From assembly GCA_034421095.1 (NCBI GenBank), contig DAOUKR010000032.1:33608-97607 (forward strand): a DNA stretch of 64,000 nucleotides, in the 5' to 3' direction. Below are positions 24,775-33,293 of the stretch, one piece after another. This stretch comes from JAGWBG01 sp034421095 (GTDB lineage: Bacteria; Chloroflexota; Dehalococcoidia; Lucifugimonadales; JAGWBF01). How positions within the stretch are numbered: position 1 is the first letter of the stretch; the number at the start of each line of letters is the position of its first letter. Position numbers and translations under genes: made by a program. The notes below the pieces were generated by a model. It saw only the letters and a list, made by a program, of their open reading frames with translations, did no database searches and had not been told where the DNA came from.

Positions 24775-24823
24775 ACCCGCTCAACGCTTACATTCCTAGC
24801 CATGCTTTTGCCTCAGCGCCAGA

Positions 24824-24870
24824 CCAGGGTGACCGGCGATGGCTTGGGTTTTTCCGAGCGCACATGACTG
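24824..24870. repeat. Direct repeat, copy 2, flanking the NYN gene
   Basis: Second copy of the sequence at 23906-23953, one base shorter in a T-run and with a handful of substitutions. It ends about 25 bases before the 3' end of tRNA-Arg. Confidence 0.7.
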
Positions 24871-24895
24871 CGGAGGAGCACTGGGGGTTTTTTCG

Positions 24896-24971
24896 TGGCG
24901 TCCCAGGCAGGATTCGAACCCGCGACCCGCTGCTTAGAAGGCAGCCGCTCTATCCACTGAGCTACTGGGAC
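24896..24971 (-). tRNA. tRNA-Arg (anticodon TCT)
   Basis: Reads GTCCCAGTAGCTCAGTGG from 24971 leftward. Acceptor stem GTCCCAG/CTGGGAC, D-loop AGTGGATAGAG, anticodon loop CTTCTAA between CTGC/GCAG-type pairs, and T-arm GGGTTCGAATCC. Discriminator G at 24899, and the CCA end is encoded (24896-24898). Confidence 0.95.
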
Positions 24972-25024
24972 GTTTTTTTTGCAGGTGTACGAGACGGGCA
25001 TTGCCGGCGTCTGCACTCATATTT

Positions 25025-25053
25025 ATATTATTAACGCAAGGTGCGGGTGTCAA
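25025..25053 (-). promoter_or_regulatory. Promoter of tRNA-Arg
   Basis: On the minus strand TTGACA (25048-25053) and TAATAT (25025-25030) are separated by 17 bases, about 50 bases upstream of the tRNA. Confidence 0.55.
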
Positions 25054-25076
25054 CAACGGCCCCAGCCACGTCAGCC

Positions 25077-25105
25077 TTGTCCACACCGACGCAAAGGGGT
25101 AGAAT
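25077..25105 (+). promoter_or_regulatory. Promoter of the LLM-GMC gene pair
   Basis: TTGTCC (25077-25082) and TAGAAT (25100-25105) are 17 bases apart, about 40 bases before the ATG at 25155. Confidence 0.45.
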
Positions 25106-25154
25106 AGGGCATCCGGCCTTTCTTTGCCCGACAAGGCCAACATGGAGGCGCGTG

Positions 25155-26312
25155 ATGAAGTTCGGACTCGCATACGAGATGCAGCGCCCCGTCCCGGATG
25201 ACCACGCTGTAATCGAGGAGACCCTTGAACAGATTATTCTGGCCGATGAGTTGGGATGGGACTACGTCTGGTTCGTGGAGCACCATTTTCTCACGGGCTT
25301 CTCTATGTCCCCCTGCCCGGAGGTCATGTACGGGGCGCTCAGCAGGCTCACCAAGAGGATAAGGCTGGGCTTCGGCGTCGTAATTCTCCCCTACCACCAT
25401 CCGGTACGGGTTGCTGAGCGGGTGGCCATGGTAGACCACCTCTCCAATGGCCGGGTCGAGTTCGGCACGGGCAGGTCTGCTGCATACGAACAGATGGGTA
25501 TGGGCATAGACCCAAGGGACACCCGCGAGATGTGGGAGGAGTCCCTTACGATGGTCCCCAAGATATGGGAGTCGGATACTTTCGAGTGGGAAGGCCGTTT
25601 CTGGAACGTACCCCCACGCCAGGTCCTGCCCAAGCCTTACCAGAAACCCCATCCTCCCATCTGGGTGGCCGCCCTTCAGCCCTCGACCTATGAGTTGGCG
25701 GCCCAAAAGGGCATCGGAGTGATGGCCCTGGGAATAAGCGCCCCTTCCATACTGGAGCCTCACATCAAGGCCTATAGGGAAAACGTAAAGAAGGCAAAAC
25801 CTGTCGGCCAGTATGTCAACAACCAGTGGCTAAGCGCTACTATGGGATATTGCGACTTTGACAACCGGGAGGCGCGAGAGCTATGCGCCCAATCCCTCAA
25901 GACCTTCTTCGGCCCGGATAAGCCCTATCTCCAGGACCAGAAGGATCTCTATGAGAAGCTAGTGGAGCAGTGGGGCGGTGTGCCCGACCACCTGAGGCAG
26001 AACTTCTCCCGTTACATTGAGCAGGATGACAGCCAGGAAGTTGTTGACCTGTCCGGTGGAGCAGCCATCGCCCAACAGGCCTGGAGAGAGTTGGACGCCG
26101 ATACCCTGGTGGAGCGAGGGGTCATTGTGGCCGGAGACCCGGAGAGCTGTATCAAGGCTGTCAAGCTGCACGAGGAGACGGGCGTTGACCAGCTCCAGTT
26201 CCTGATGGCCACGGAGACGATACCCCACGAAAAGGTGATGAAGTCCATAGAGATGTTCGGAAAGCACGTGATACCAGAGTTCAAGAAGACGAGGGAAGTA
26301 GCCAAGACCTAG
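25155..26312 (+). CDS. LLM class flavin-dependent oxidoreductase
   Basis: 385 residues from the ATG at 25155, six bases after GGAGG. Luciferase-like features: ADELGWDYVWFVEHHFLTGF (residues ~29-48), RIRLGFGVVILPYHHPVRVAE (~69-89) and NGRVEFGTGRSAAYEQMG near 100. The family uses FMNH2 (or F420) to oxidise organic substrates. A GMC oxidoreductase begins 11 bases after the stop, so they are probably expressed together in one catabolic step sequence. Substrate unknown. Confidence 0.88.
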   Translation: MKFGLAYEMQRPVPDDHAVIEETLEQIILADELGWDYVWFVEHHFLTGFSMSPCPEVMYGALSRLTKRIRLGFGVVILPYHHPVRVAERVAMVDHLSNGRVEFGTGRSAAYEQMGMGIDPRDTREMWEESLTMVPKIWESDTFEWEGRFWNVPPRQVLPKPYQKPHPPIWVAALQPSTYELAAQKGIGVMALGISAPSILEPHIKAYRENVKKAKPVGQYVNNQWLSATMGYCDFDNREARELCAQSLKTFFGPDKPYLQDQKDLYEKLVEQWGGVPDHLRQNFSRYIEQDDSQEVVDLSGGAAIAQQAWRELDADTLVERGVIVAGDPESCIKAVKLHEETGVDQLQFLMATETIPHEKVMKSIEMFGKHVIPEFKKTREVAKT

Positions 26313-26323
26313 AGGTGTGTTGC

Positions 26324-27856
26324 ATGAAATACGACGTGATTATAGTGGGAGCCGGGTCTGCGGGTTGTGCCCTGGCCACACGTCTGTCGGAGGACCCTGA
26401 GCGCTCGGTGCTGCTTCTGGAGGCAGGTCCGGACTACCCGGACCTGCAACAGACCCCCGATGAGTTGAAAAACGGCAACAGCAGCGTCTCTTCTATGGCG
26501 GAATCCCTCCACAGGTGGGAATTCCAGAGCATAGCAACCCCCCAGCAAACCGAGCCTATGCGAATCGTGCGAGGCAAAGCAGTCGGAGGCTCCAGCGCCG
26601 TCAACGGCCAGGTATTCCTCCGGGGAGACCCCGTGGACTACGACATCTGGGCCTCCCTGGGCAACCATGAGTGGTCCTATCTGAAGGTATTGCCCTATTT
26701 CAGAAAGCTGGAAACGGATACCGACTTCCGAGGTGACTTTCACGGTACTGAAGGCCCAATACCCGTTCGGCGGCACAAGCGAGAGACCTGGCTGCCCTTT
26801 CAGGAGGCCTTCTACCAGGCCTGCCTGCAAGCCGGGTTTCCCGATGACCAGGACATGAACCGTCCCGGGTCTACCGGAGTGGGTCCCGTGCCCATGAACA
26901 ATCCCAACGGCATCCGCATGAGCACGGCCCTGACCTACGTCAACCCCAACCGCTATAGACTCAACCTGACTGTCAGGGGCAACGCGCTGGCCCGGCGCAT
27001 TCTGTTCGACGGCAAGCGAGCGACGGGTGTGGAAGTGGAGAGCGGGGGAGAGATATTCGTGGTAGAGGGGGAGGAAATCGTACTGAGCGCCGGGGGCATC
27101 AAGTCTCCTCATTTGCTGTTGCTGTCGGGAGTGGGGCCGGCGGACCATCTGAGCAGTCTTGGTATTCCCGTGGTGAATGACCTGCCGGGAGTGGGCCAGA
27201 ACATGAGAGACCACCCGATGGTAGCGGTACAGTTGAAACTCCGCGAGGACTTCAAGATTGGCGCCGACATGGCAAGGCTCCAAACAATCCTCCGCTACAC
27301 CTCCATCGGCTCAGGCACTCGCAACGACATGCAAATCATGCCGTCCTACTCGGCGTTTCTGACTCCTGACGACCGCATTGAAATAGAGGAAGCGCACTTG
27401 AGCTGTATGCTGGAGTTGGCCCTTAGCTCCGGCGAGCTACGTCTCACTTCCACGGACCCTCACACACAGCCGCACCTGGACTACCGATACCTGGTGGACC
27501 CCATGGACCGACAGAGGATGCGGGAGGCCGTGCGGCTGTGCATCCGACTGCTGGAGCACGATGCGTTCGGGGATATGATTGCCGAGAGGACAGACCCCAC
27601 AGACCGGGACCTGGAATCGGATGAGGCGCTGGACGCCTGGGTACTGAGGACAGTGGGCACCAACTATCATAGCGCCGGCACCTGCAAGATGGGACCGGAG
27701 TCGGACCCGATGGCGGTGGTTGACCAGTTTTGCCGGGTGCACGGGCTGGAGGGGCTTCGTGTAGTGGACCTGTCCATCTGCCCTAACGTAGTCCGTGCCA
27801 ACACCAACGCGACGGCAATAATGATTGGCGAACGCGCAGCCGATTTACTCAGATGA
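26324..27856 (+). CDS. GMC family FAD-dependent oxidoreductase
   Basis: 510 residues from the ATG at 26324 (AGAGGT 7 bases upstream). The FAD dinucleotide motif VGAGSAGCALATRLSE is near the N-terminus, LLLEAGPD binds the ribose, and GKAVGGSSAVNGQVFLRG (near residue 85) is GMC signature 1. SAGGIKSPHLLLLSGVGP is signature 2. The catalytic His pair region is NYHSAGTCKMG with the C-terminal NTNATAIMIGERAADLL. It should oxidise a primary or secondary alcohol, as in choline or glucose dehydrogenases. A small-subunit homologue lies convergently just downstream. Confidence 0.92.
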   Translation: MKYDVIIVGAGSAGCALATRLSEDPERSVLLLEAGPDYPDLQQTPDELKNGNSSVSSMAESLHRWEFQSIATPQQTEPMRIVRGKAVGGSSAVNGQVFLRGDPVDYDIWASLGNHEWSYLKVLPYFRKLETDTDFRGDFHGTEGPIPVRRHKRETWLPFQEAFYQACLQAGFPDDQDMNRPGSTGVGPVPMNNPNGIRMSTALTYVNPNRYRLNLTVRGNALARRILFDGKRATGVEVESGGEIFVVEGEEIVLSAGGIKSPHLLLLSGVGPADHLSSLGIPVVNDLPGVGQNMRDHPMVAVQLKLREDFKIGADMARLQTILRYTSIGSGTRNDMQIMPSYSAFLTPDDRIEIEEAHLSCMLELALSSGELRLTSTDPHTQPHLDYRYLVDPMDRQRMREAVRLCIRLLEHDAFGDMIAERTDPTDRDLESDEALDAWVLRTVGTNYHSAGTCKMGPESDPMAVVDQFCRVHGLEGLRVVDLSICPNVVRANTNATAIMIGERAADLLR

Positions 27857-27878
27857 CACTGAAGCGTCCCGGCTTTCT

Positions 27879-28349
27879 CTACGTCTCCCTGTACATGCGG
27901 CCCAGCTTGCGAACGTCGTCAAGCAGCCTTGGGTCGAAGGGCTTCATCAGGTTGGCGCTGGATTTCGGGTCGTGGGACTCAGGCCCGACCAGGTGATAGA
28001 TAGCGGGGTTGGTGTAGTAGCCGTTGTAGGTCTGCTGTACCAGGGCGCTGAAGAAGTCGGGGTGTTCTTGCTCCACCTGCCGGAGCACCCGGTCCTTCTC
28101 ATCGGTAGACAGGCTTCCAAATCCTTTGCCATGTGCCCTGCTCGTGGCTATCTCTATCTGGGCCAGACCATGCAGAAAAAGGGACGTCAGCGCGGGCGAC
28201 TCCCCCACGACCCTGTCCAGATGCTCGACCACTCCCAGGTCTCCGGCCCCCGGGAACTCACCTTCGGCGGGCACTATGCGGTTTATCACGTCCTTTAACA
28301 GAGTCTCCTGGGACCGGGTAAACACCCGGCCCCCGCCATCATCCGCCAT
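27879..28349 (-). CDS. Gluconate 2-dehydrogenase subunit 3 family protein
   Basis: 156 residues from the ATG at 28349 (AAGGGGG upstream); an earlier in-frame ATG at 28373 would add 8. FTRSQETLLKDVINRIVPAE and the later LVQQTYNGYYTNP are typical of the small (gamma) subunit of membrane-bound GMC-type dehydrogenases. Those subunits are normally exported and hold the flavoprotein subunit; here no signal peptide is evident. It is encoded opposite the GMC gene, with the stops 23 bases apart, and 28 bases after an SDR gene on its own strand. Confidence 0.78.
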   Translation of the reverse strand: MADDGGGRVFTRSQETLLKDVINRIVPAEGEFPGAGDLGVVEHLDRVVGESPALTSLFLHGLAQIEIATSRAHGKGFGSLSTDEKDRVLRQVEQEHPDFFSALVQQTYNGYYTNPAIYHLVGPESHDPKSSANLMKPFDPRLLDDVRKLGRMYRET

Positions 28350-28377
28350 GACGACACCCCCTTCTTCATACATACGG

Positions 28378-29142
28378 CTACTGCACTACCATGCCACCAT
28401 CCACGGACATGGTATGCCCGGTCACGAAGGAGGCAGCATCTGAGCATAGCCACACCACGGCCTCTGCAATCTCTTCCGGGGTCCCCAACCTACCGACCGG
28501 CTCCCACCTTACGATTTGCTCTTCGTTGATTTCCGGGTTATTGGCCACAAAGCGCTGGAGCATCGGTGTGTTAACAACGCCGGGACACACCGCATTGACC
28601 CTGATTCCTCTTCTGGCGTATTCCAGTGCGGCGACCTTTGTCAGCCCGGCTACTCCATGCTTGCTGGCAACGTAGGAGGGCTGCCCACGGATGCCGATTA
28701 GTCCGGCGGCCGACGAGGTGTTGACGATGGCCCCACCGCCCTGCTGTAACATTTGGGAAATCTCATGTTTCATACACAACCACACGCCCGTAAGGTTGAG
28801 GCCGATGACCCGGTCCCATTCGTCCTCGGGGTATTCGTGGGTCCTGGCTATAGCCCCCTCGGTCCCGGCATTGTTGTGGGCGCAGTCCAACCGTCCATAG
28901 GTCTCAACTGCCGCCTTTATCATCGCTTCCACGTCATCCGTACTGGATACGTCGGTTCTCACGAAGATGGCCTCTCCACCTGAGTCTTGAATGGTGCGTA
29001 CCGTGCTCTGCCCGTCTTCGACCGCCACGTCGGCAACGACTACTTTGGCCCCCTCCCTGGCAAAGACCAGCGCGGTCGCCCTACCTATGCCCGAACCCCC
29101 GCCGGTTACCAGAGCAACCTTATCTTTCAGCGTACCTGACAT
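28378..29142 (-). CDS. SDR family NAD(P)-dependent oxidoreductase
   Basis: 254 residues from the ATG at 29142, seven bases after AAGGAGG. Cofactor motif TGGGSGIG at ~14-21, HNNAG near 91, catalytic Ser in NTSSAAGLIG and PSYVASKHG near 155; the C-terminal VTGHTMSVDGG is classic. It resembles cyclohexanol or 2,5-dichloro-cyclohexadienediol-type dehydrogenases, without a safe substrate. It shares an operon with the gluconate dehydrogenase subunit-3-like gene. Confidence 0.88.
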   Translation of the reverse strand: MSGTLKDKVALVTGGGSGIGRATALVFAREGAKVVVADVAVEDGQSTVRTIQDSGGEAIFVRTDVSSTDDVEAMIKAAVETYGRLDCAHNNAGTEGAIARTHEYPEDEWDRVIGLNLTGVWLCMKHEISQMLQQGGGAIVNTSSAAGLIGIRGQPSYVASKHGVAGLTKVAALEYARRGIRVNAVCPGVVNTPMLQRFVANNPEINEEQIVRWEPVGRLGTPEEIAEAVVWLCSDAASFVTGHTMSVDGGMVVQ

Positions 29143-29640
29143 CACAACGCCTCCTTGATTTTTGCACCCTTTGGATAGCCGGGACAGCGCACCTATTTGA
29201 AAAAGACTTCTATGCCATCGCCATCCCGGAGAACGTAGCTTCTGAAAGTCCTCCCGGGTCTCAGGCTGACGGTTCTGTGCGGCGGCTTGGCACTGCCGCG
29301 GGGTTTACGGGCGTGGGGTCAGCCCCCAGAGTCAGTGAGAAGGACGTCGAAAGGAGGAAGGGCAAGTGGAGGAGCCAATATTTTCATTCAACTCACTGAA
29401 TACCATGTCAAGATAGGGGCTACGCCCGACTAGGGCCTTTAGATTTCCAAGAATTCACCCGTCATTCCCGTGAAAACGGGAATCTATATCCTGGTATACT
29501 GGACTCCCGCTTTCGCGGGAGTGACGGAAATTACCTACAATATAGAAGAATCGAAAGACCCTGCACACCCGGCAGTGCATAATACAATACTCGTGGCCGT
29601 ATGCAGTGTCAACCTCGCCTCTTTATGTGACTCATGGGAG
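29143..29640. other. Intergenic region with possible gene remnant
   Basis: About 500 bases without a complete gene. On the minus strand, a frame ending at 29193 encodes SYVLRDGDGIEVFFK before its stop. This looks like the C-terminus of a glyoxalase/VOC-type protein, but it has no start or upstream domain, so it may be a remnant. The remainder holds the hairpin repeat at 29459-29527. Confidence 0.35.
29459..29527. repeat. REPIN-like element: two inverted palindromes
   Basis: CCGTCATTCCCGTGAAAACG followed by GGAAT, a 20-base spacer, then ACTCCCGCTTTCGCGGGAGT with GACGG. The ends are inverted copies (CCGTCA.TCCCG / CGGGAGTGACGG). Single copies of the same CGTCATTCC...GGAATC hairpin occur near 47001, 61856 and 63743. 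Confidence 0.7.
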
Positions 29641-30477
29641 TCAGCCCAGCAGCACGTTGTCTATGAGGCGGGTCCTCCCCATACGGACGGCCACCGAGAC
29701 CATGACAGGCTGCCCGATGGTGTCTATCTCTTCAAGGCTGGATGAGTCGGCCACGCTCACATAGTCTATCTTCTCAATAAGAGGTTCCTGCTCAAGGGTA
29801 CTTCGCACCCGGCTGCGCAGGCTCTCCCCTCTCCTCTCACCATCTTCCCAGAGCTTCCGGGCCTGGCACAGGGCACTGTAGATAAGGGGGGCCGCTCTCC
29901 GCTGCTCCGGGGTCAGATACACGTTGCGGCTACTAAGGGCGAGGCCGTCCGCCTCTCTCACCGTGGGGACCACCACTATATCTATGCCCATGTCCAGGTC
30001 GGCCGCCATCCGCTTTACCACTGCCACTTGCTGGCCGTCCTTCTGGCCGAAGTAGGCCCTGTCGGGCTGTACGACATTGAAGAGCTTGGCGACCACGGTA
30101 GCCACGCCTCGGAAGTGGCCGGGCCGGTGCTCTCCCTCAAGGCGCTGTGACTGACTGCCTACCTCAATCCAGGTATCGAAACCCGGGGGATATATGTCCT
30201 CCGGTGACGGCGTAAAGACCAGGTCCGCTCCCTCGGCCCTCAGAAGGGACAAGTCGCGGTCCATGTCCCTGGGGTAGGTGGTGAAGTCCTCGTTGGGACC
30301 GAACTGGGACGGGTTGACGAATATACTCGCAGCTATTGTGTCGTTCTCCCCTCGTGCGCGACGCACCAAGGCCAGGTGTCCCTCGTGTAGATAGCCCATG
30401 GTGGGCACAAGCCCAAGAGTGCCCCTCAGACCGCTGCGGGCCTTGCGGAAGTCCGGGATGGATGAGATAACTTGCAT
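29641..30477 (-). CDS. panC: Pantothenate synthetase (pantoate-beta-alanine ligase)
   Basis: 278 residues, normal for the family. It joins pantoate to beta-alanine using ATP. Diagnostic motifs: GLVPTMGYLHEGHLALVRRA (HxGH-type nucleotide-binding, residues ~21-40), SIFVNPSQFGPNEDFTTYPR, PDRAYFGQKDGQQVAVVKRM (KMSKS-like partner region) and LSSRNVYLTPEQR. It lies 18 bases after panB as the last gene of the pantothenate operon. Confidence 0.97.
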   Translation of the reverse strand: MQVISSIPDFRKARSGLRGTLGLVPTMGYLHEGHLALVRRARGENDTIAASIFVNPSQFGPNEDFTTYPRDMDRDLSLLRAEGADLVFTPSPEDIYPPGFDTWIEVGSQSQRLEGEHRPGHFRGVATVVAKLFNVVQPDRAYFGQKDGQQVAVVKRMAADLDMGIDIVVVPTVREADGLALSSRNVYLTPEQRRAAPLIYSALCQARKLWEDGERRGESLRSRVRSTLEQEPLIEKIDYVSVADSSSLEEIDTIGQPVMVSVAVRMGRTRLIDNVLLG

Positions 30478-30495
30478 GTGAATGGGACCGTATCC

Positions 30496-31350
30496 CTATC
30501 CGGGAATGGTGGCCTTATATCCAAGCTCCTCCAGAATACCCTCGTCCATGCCGAAGCTCTCCTCCTGGCTGGGGAAGGAGCCGTCTTTGACATCCGCTAT
30601 ATAGCGGGCGAAGGCATCTGACATAACGTCGGACAGGCGGGTGTATTGCCTGGCATGTTTGGGCACGAAATCGGCGTACAGGCCCATCATGTCATGGAGC
30701 ACCTGCACCTGGCCGTCACAGTGGGTGCCTGCTCCTATGCCGATGGTGGGTATCGAAAGCCTTTGAGTGATGACCTTGGAAAGAGGCGCAGGGACCAACT
30801 CCAGGACTATGGCAAAAGCCCCCGCCTCTTCCAGGGCTACCGCGTCCCGGATTAACCGGGCCGACTCGTCCCTGCTCTTACCCTGGACCCTGTACCCACC
30901 GAAGCTGTTGACCGATTGGGGAGTGAGTCCGATGTGGCCCATGACCGGTATGCCGCACTCTGCGATCCGGCCCACAGTCTCAGCCACCTTCTCCCCTCCC
31001 TCCAGCTTCACCGCATGGGCGCCGCCCTCCTGAAGCAGACGCCCGGCGTTTTTGAGGGCCTGAGACATGTCTACTTGATAAGACATGAAGGGAAGGTCGC
31101 CTACTATCAGGGAACGCCTGGCGCCTCTGGACACAGCTTTAATGTGATGAATCATATCCTCCACAGTCACCGGAATGGTGGAGTCATAGCCCAGCACCAC
31201 CATGCCCAGGCTATCCCCGACCAGTATCATGGGCACACCCGCCTCATCGGCCAGCCTTGCGGAGGGATAGTCGTAGGCGGTGAGCATAGGTATCCTCTCA
31301 CCTCTGACCTTCATATCGGCGATGTCTCTTACAGTAACCTTCCTCGCCAT
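30496..31350 (-). CDS. panB: 3-methyl-2-oxobutanoate hydroxymethyltransferase
   Basis: 284 residues. It transfers a hydroxymethyl group from methylene-tetrahydrofolate to ketoisovalerate to form ketopantoate. MLTAYDYPSARLADEAGVPM and ILVGDSLGMVVLGYDSTIPV form the metal and substrate site; GHIGLTPQSVNSFGGYRVQG and the TIGIGAGTHCDGQVQVLHDM region are also typical. The gene is 24 bases after the DUF2520 gene and 18 before panC. Confidence 0.97.
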   Translation of the reverse strand: MARKVTVRDIADMKVRGERIPMLTAYDYPSARLADEAGVPMILVGDSLGMVVLGYDSTIPVTVEDMIHHIKAVSRGARRSLIVGDLPFMSYQVDMSQALKNAGRLLQEGGAHAVKLEGGEKVAETVGRIAECGIPVMGHIGLTPQSVNSFGGYRVQGKSRDESARLIRDAVALEEAGAFAIVLELVPAPLSKVITQRLSIPTIGIGAGTHCDGQVQVLHDMMGLYADFVPKHARQYTRLSDVMSDAFARYIADVKDGSFPSQEESFGMDEGILEELGYKATIPG

Positions 31351-31374
31351 CTACTCGTCCTCCAGCGAAATTGG

Positions 31375-32274
31375 CTAGCCTGGGGTCTCGGAAACGTGCC
31401 TGACCATGTAATCGTTAAACATGCGGTCCATCTCATTCAGCTTTTCCCTGCTTACCTTGTCTCCGGCCAGAGGGAGAGACTCCCCGGAGAGAGCGCAGTA
31501 AAGGGGAATGAGCCGGGGGAGCCTACCTTCGAGGTTCTGCAAGTGCGCTCTCAGGGTTGCCGTGTCACCTCGCGCTATAGGCCCTGTCAAGCTGGCATAT
31601 ACTCCGGCCCTGGAGACATTTGTCAGGGTGCTTTTTGCCAGGGGAAGGATTATGGGCAGGGCCTCCTCTTGAGGTACGCCCATGGACTCCCACACGTCTA
31701 CGGCAGCCTTGACAAGCGCGACCAGATGCCCGCAACTCATGACGGCGGATGCGTGATAGATAGCCCGGTCCTCGGGACTCAACAGTATGGCCCTGCCGCC
31801 CAGCCGAGAGGCCATCTCCTTCAGGGTATCCAGTACCCAGCCCTGGCCTTCCACGGAAAAGGCAGTCCCCTCCATGCGCTCCACCGCCTCCTCCGGGGTT
31901 TCCAGGCAAGCGAAGGTCTGAAATGGGTGGAAGGAGCCGGCAATTGCACCCGCCCCGGAGGCAGACTCCAGTATTTCCAGAGATTCGGCGCCGCTGCAGT
32001 GAACAACTCCCTGCCCGCGATGCCACGACACCCGGGAGGCCACCTGCCCTATGGCCTCGTCGGGAGTGGTGATGAAGACCAGGTCACATCTGTTGGCAAC
32101 CTGCTGGTGGTCCAGGGAGGCTTCGCAGCCCGGTATAAGGTCAGCCAGGCCTTGTGCCGATGATAGGCTTCGGCTTGACACCGCCGATACCCTGTACCCT
32201 CTGGAAGCAAGGCCGAGGGCAAGTCCCTTTCCCACCGCTCCGGCGCCGATGAATCCGATTACCGGGTCATTCAT
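31375..32274 (-). CDS. Rossmann-fold DUF2520 protein, possible ketopantoate reductase
   Basis: 299 residues. The N-terminal NADP-type Rossmann motif GFIGAGAVGKGLALGLASRG is followed by ITTPDEAIGQVA and HCSGAESLEIL. A helical DUF2520 domain (from ~residue 130, GSFHPFQTFACLETPEEAVE) completes it. DUF2520 proteins resemble 6-phosphogluconate-type dehydrogenases and are often encoded with panB and panC. No panE or ilvC-type gene is seen in this operon, so this is the natural candidate for reduction of ketopantoate to pantoate. That role is inferred from position. Confidence 0.8.
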   Translation of the reverse strand: MNDPVIGFIGAGAVGKGLALGLASRGYRVSAVSSRSLSSAQGLADLIPGCEASLDHQQVANRCDLVFITTPDEAIGQVASRVSWHRGQGVVHCSGAESLEILESASGAGAIAGSFHPFQTFACLETPEEAVERMEGTAFSVEGQGWVLDTLKEMASRLGGRAILLSPEDRAIYHASAVMSCGHLVALVKAAVDVWESMGVPQEEALPIILPLAKSTLTNVSRAGVYASLTGPIARGDTATLRAHLQNLEGRLPRLIPLYCALSGESLPLAGDKVSREKLNEMDRMFNDYMVRHVSETPG

Positions 32275-32309
32275 CTTTTGTCCTAGCCATGCCGTAAATA
32301 TTCGATCCG

Positions 32310-33293
32310 TTATTCAGAATCGGAATAAGAAAGTTCCTTCAGCGAAGGCACTCCACCCAGACCATCCGCCCTTTGCACTGCCCTGAGCACCGCACGGGCC
32401 ACCACTTCCACGGCGGCTGCCCCCAGCGTGGTCAAATCAGGAGTGTCGGGTATCTCTCCCGTGGCCAAGGCGAAAATGGTATCGCCATCCCGTATCGTGT
32501 GGCATGGCCTGATGGTGAGGGCCAGACCGTCATGCCCCACCCGTGACAGATAGGTGGCCTGCTCCTTGGCGAGGGTAGCGTTGGTGGCGACTACGCCGAT
32601 GGTGGTATTGGCCGCCGGTTCGTCGCGGCCCTTGTCACCGCCTTTTATGAGCAACTCTACGGGGTCGTGGAATCCCTGGGCGTCACCCTTTCTTGGCCCT
32701 GCTATGACTTTTCCGGTGCGATGGTCCACCACGCCTCCATAGGCGTTCACCGCCACGATGGCCCCCACCACAACATCCCCCGGCAACGTCAGGCTGGCCG
32801 TGCCGATACCTCCCTTCACGGCCCGCTCCATTCCCAGGGCCTTCCCCACCGTAGCGCCGGTGCCGGCCCCCACGTTGCCCTCTTCCACCCTACCCCCGGA
32901 GCACGCTAGACATGCCTTGTAGCCCTCTTCCGGGCCTGGCCTAACCTTGTCCGTAACCAGGTTGAGGTCGAAGAGGATAGCAGCCGGTACTATCGGAACT
33001 ATGGCGGGGCCTACTTTAAGCCCGATTCCAAGTTCGTCCAGATACCGCATTACCCCCACCGAAGCGTTCAGCCCGAAGGCGCTTCCCCCGCTCAGGAGAA
33101 CGGCATGGACCTTATCCACAAGGTTCTCAGGACGCAACAGGTCAGTTTCCCTGGTGCCCGGAGCGCCACCCCTTACGTCTCCCCCGGCTACGGCCCCCTT
33201 GCGACACATCACCACGGTGCAGCCGGTGGCGGCGTCACGGTCGGTATAGTGCCCAACCTCAATGCCCTCAACATCCGTTATGGCGCTAGTCAC
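32310..33293 (-). CDS. P1 family (DmpA-like) peptidase
   Basis: 327 residues from a GTG start (GGGAGGG site 6-8 bases upstream). Family marks: ITDVEGIEVGHYTDRDAATG, DVRGGAPGTRETDLLRPENL, HAVLLSGGSAFGL and, before the self-cleavage Thr/Ser, EPAANTTIGVVATNATL. Such Ntn-like hydrolases autoprocess into two chains and act as aminopeptidases or beta-peptidyl amidases (BapA, DmpA). It is the first gene of the operon with DUF2520, panB and panC. A role in releasing beta-alanine from beta-peptides, supplying panC, would explain the linkage but is speculative. Confidence 0.88.
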   Translation of the reverse strand: MTSAITDVEGIEVGHYTDRDAATGCTVVMCRKGAVAGGDVRGGAPGTRETDLLRPENLVDKVHAVLLSGGSAFGLNASVGVMRYLDELGIGLKVGPAIVPIVPAAILFDLNLVTDKVRPGPEEGYKACLACSGGRVEEGNVGAGTGATVGKALGMERAVKGGIGTASLTLPGDVVVGAIVAVNAYGGVVDHRTGKVIAGPRKGDAQGFHDPVELLIKGGDKGRDEPAANTTIGVVATNATLAKEQATYLSRVGHDGLALTIRPCHTIRDGDTIFALATGEIPDTPDLTTLGAAAVEVVARAVLRAVQRADGLGGVPSLKELSYSDSE

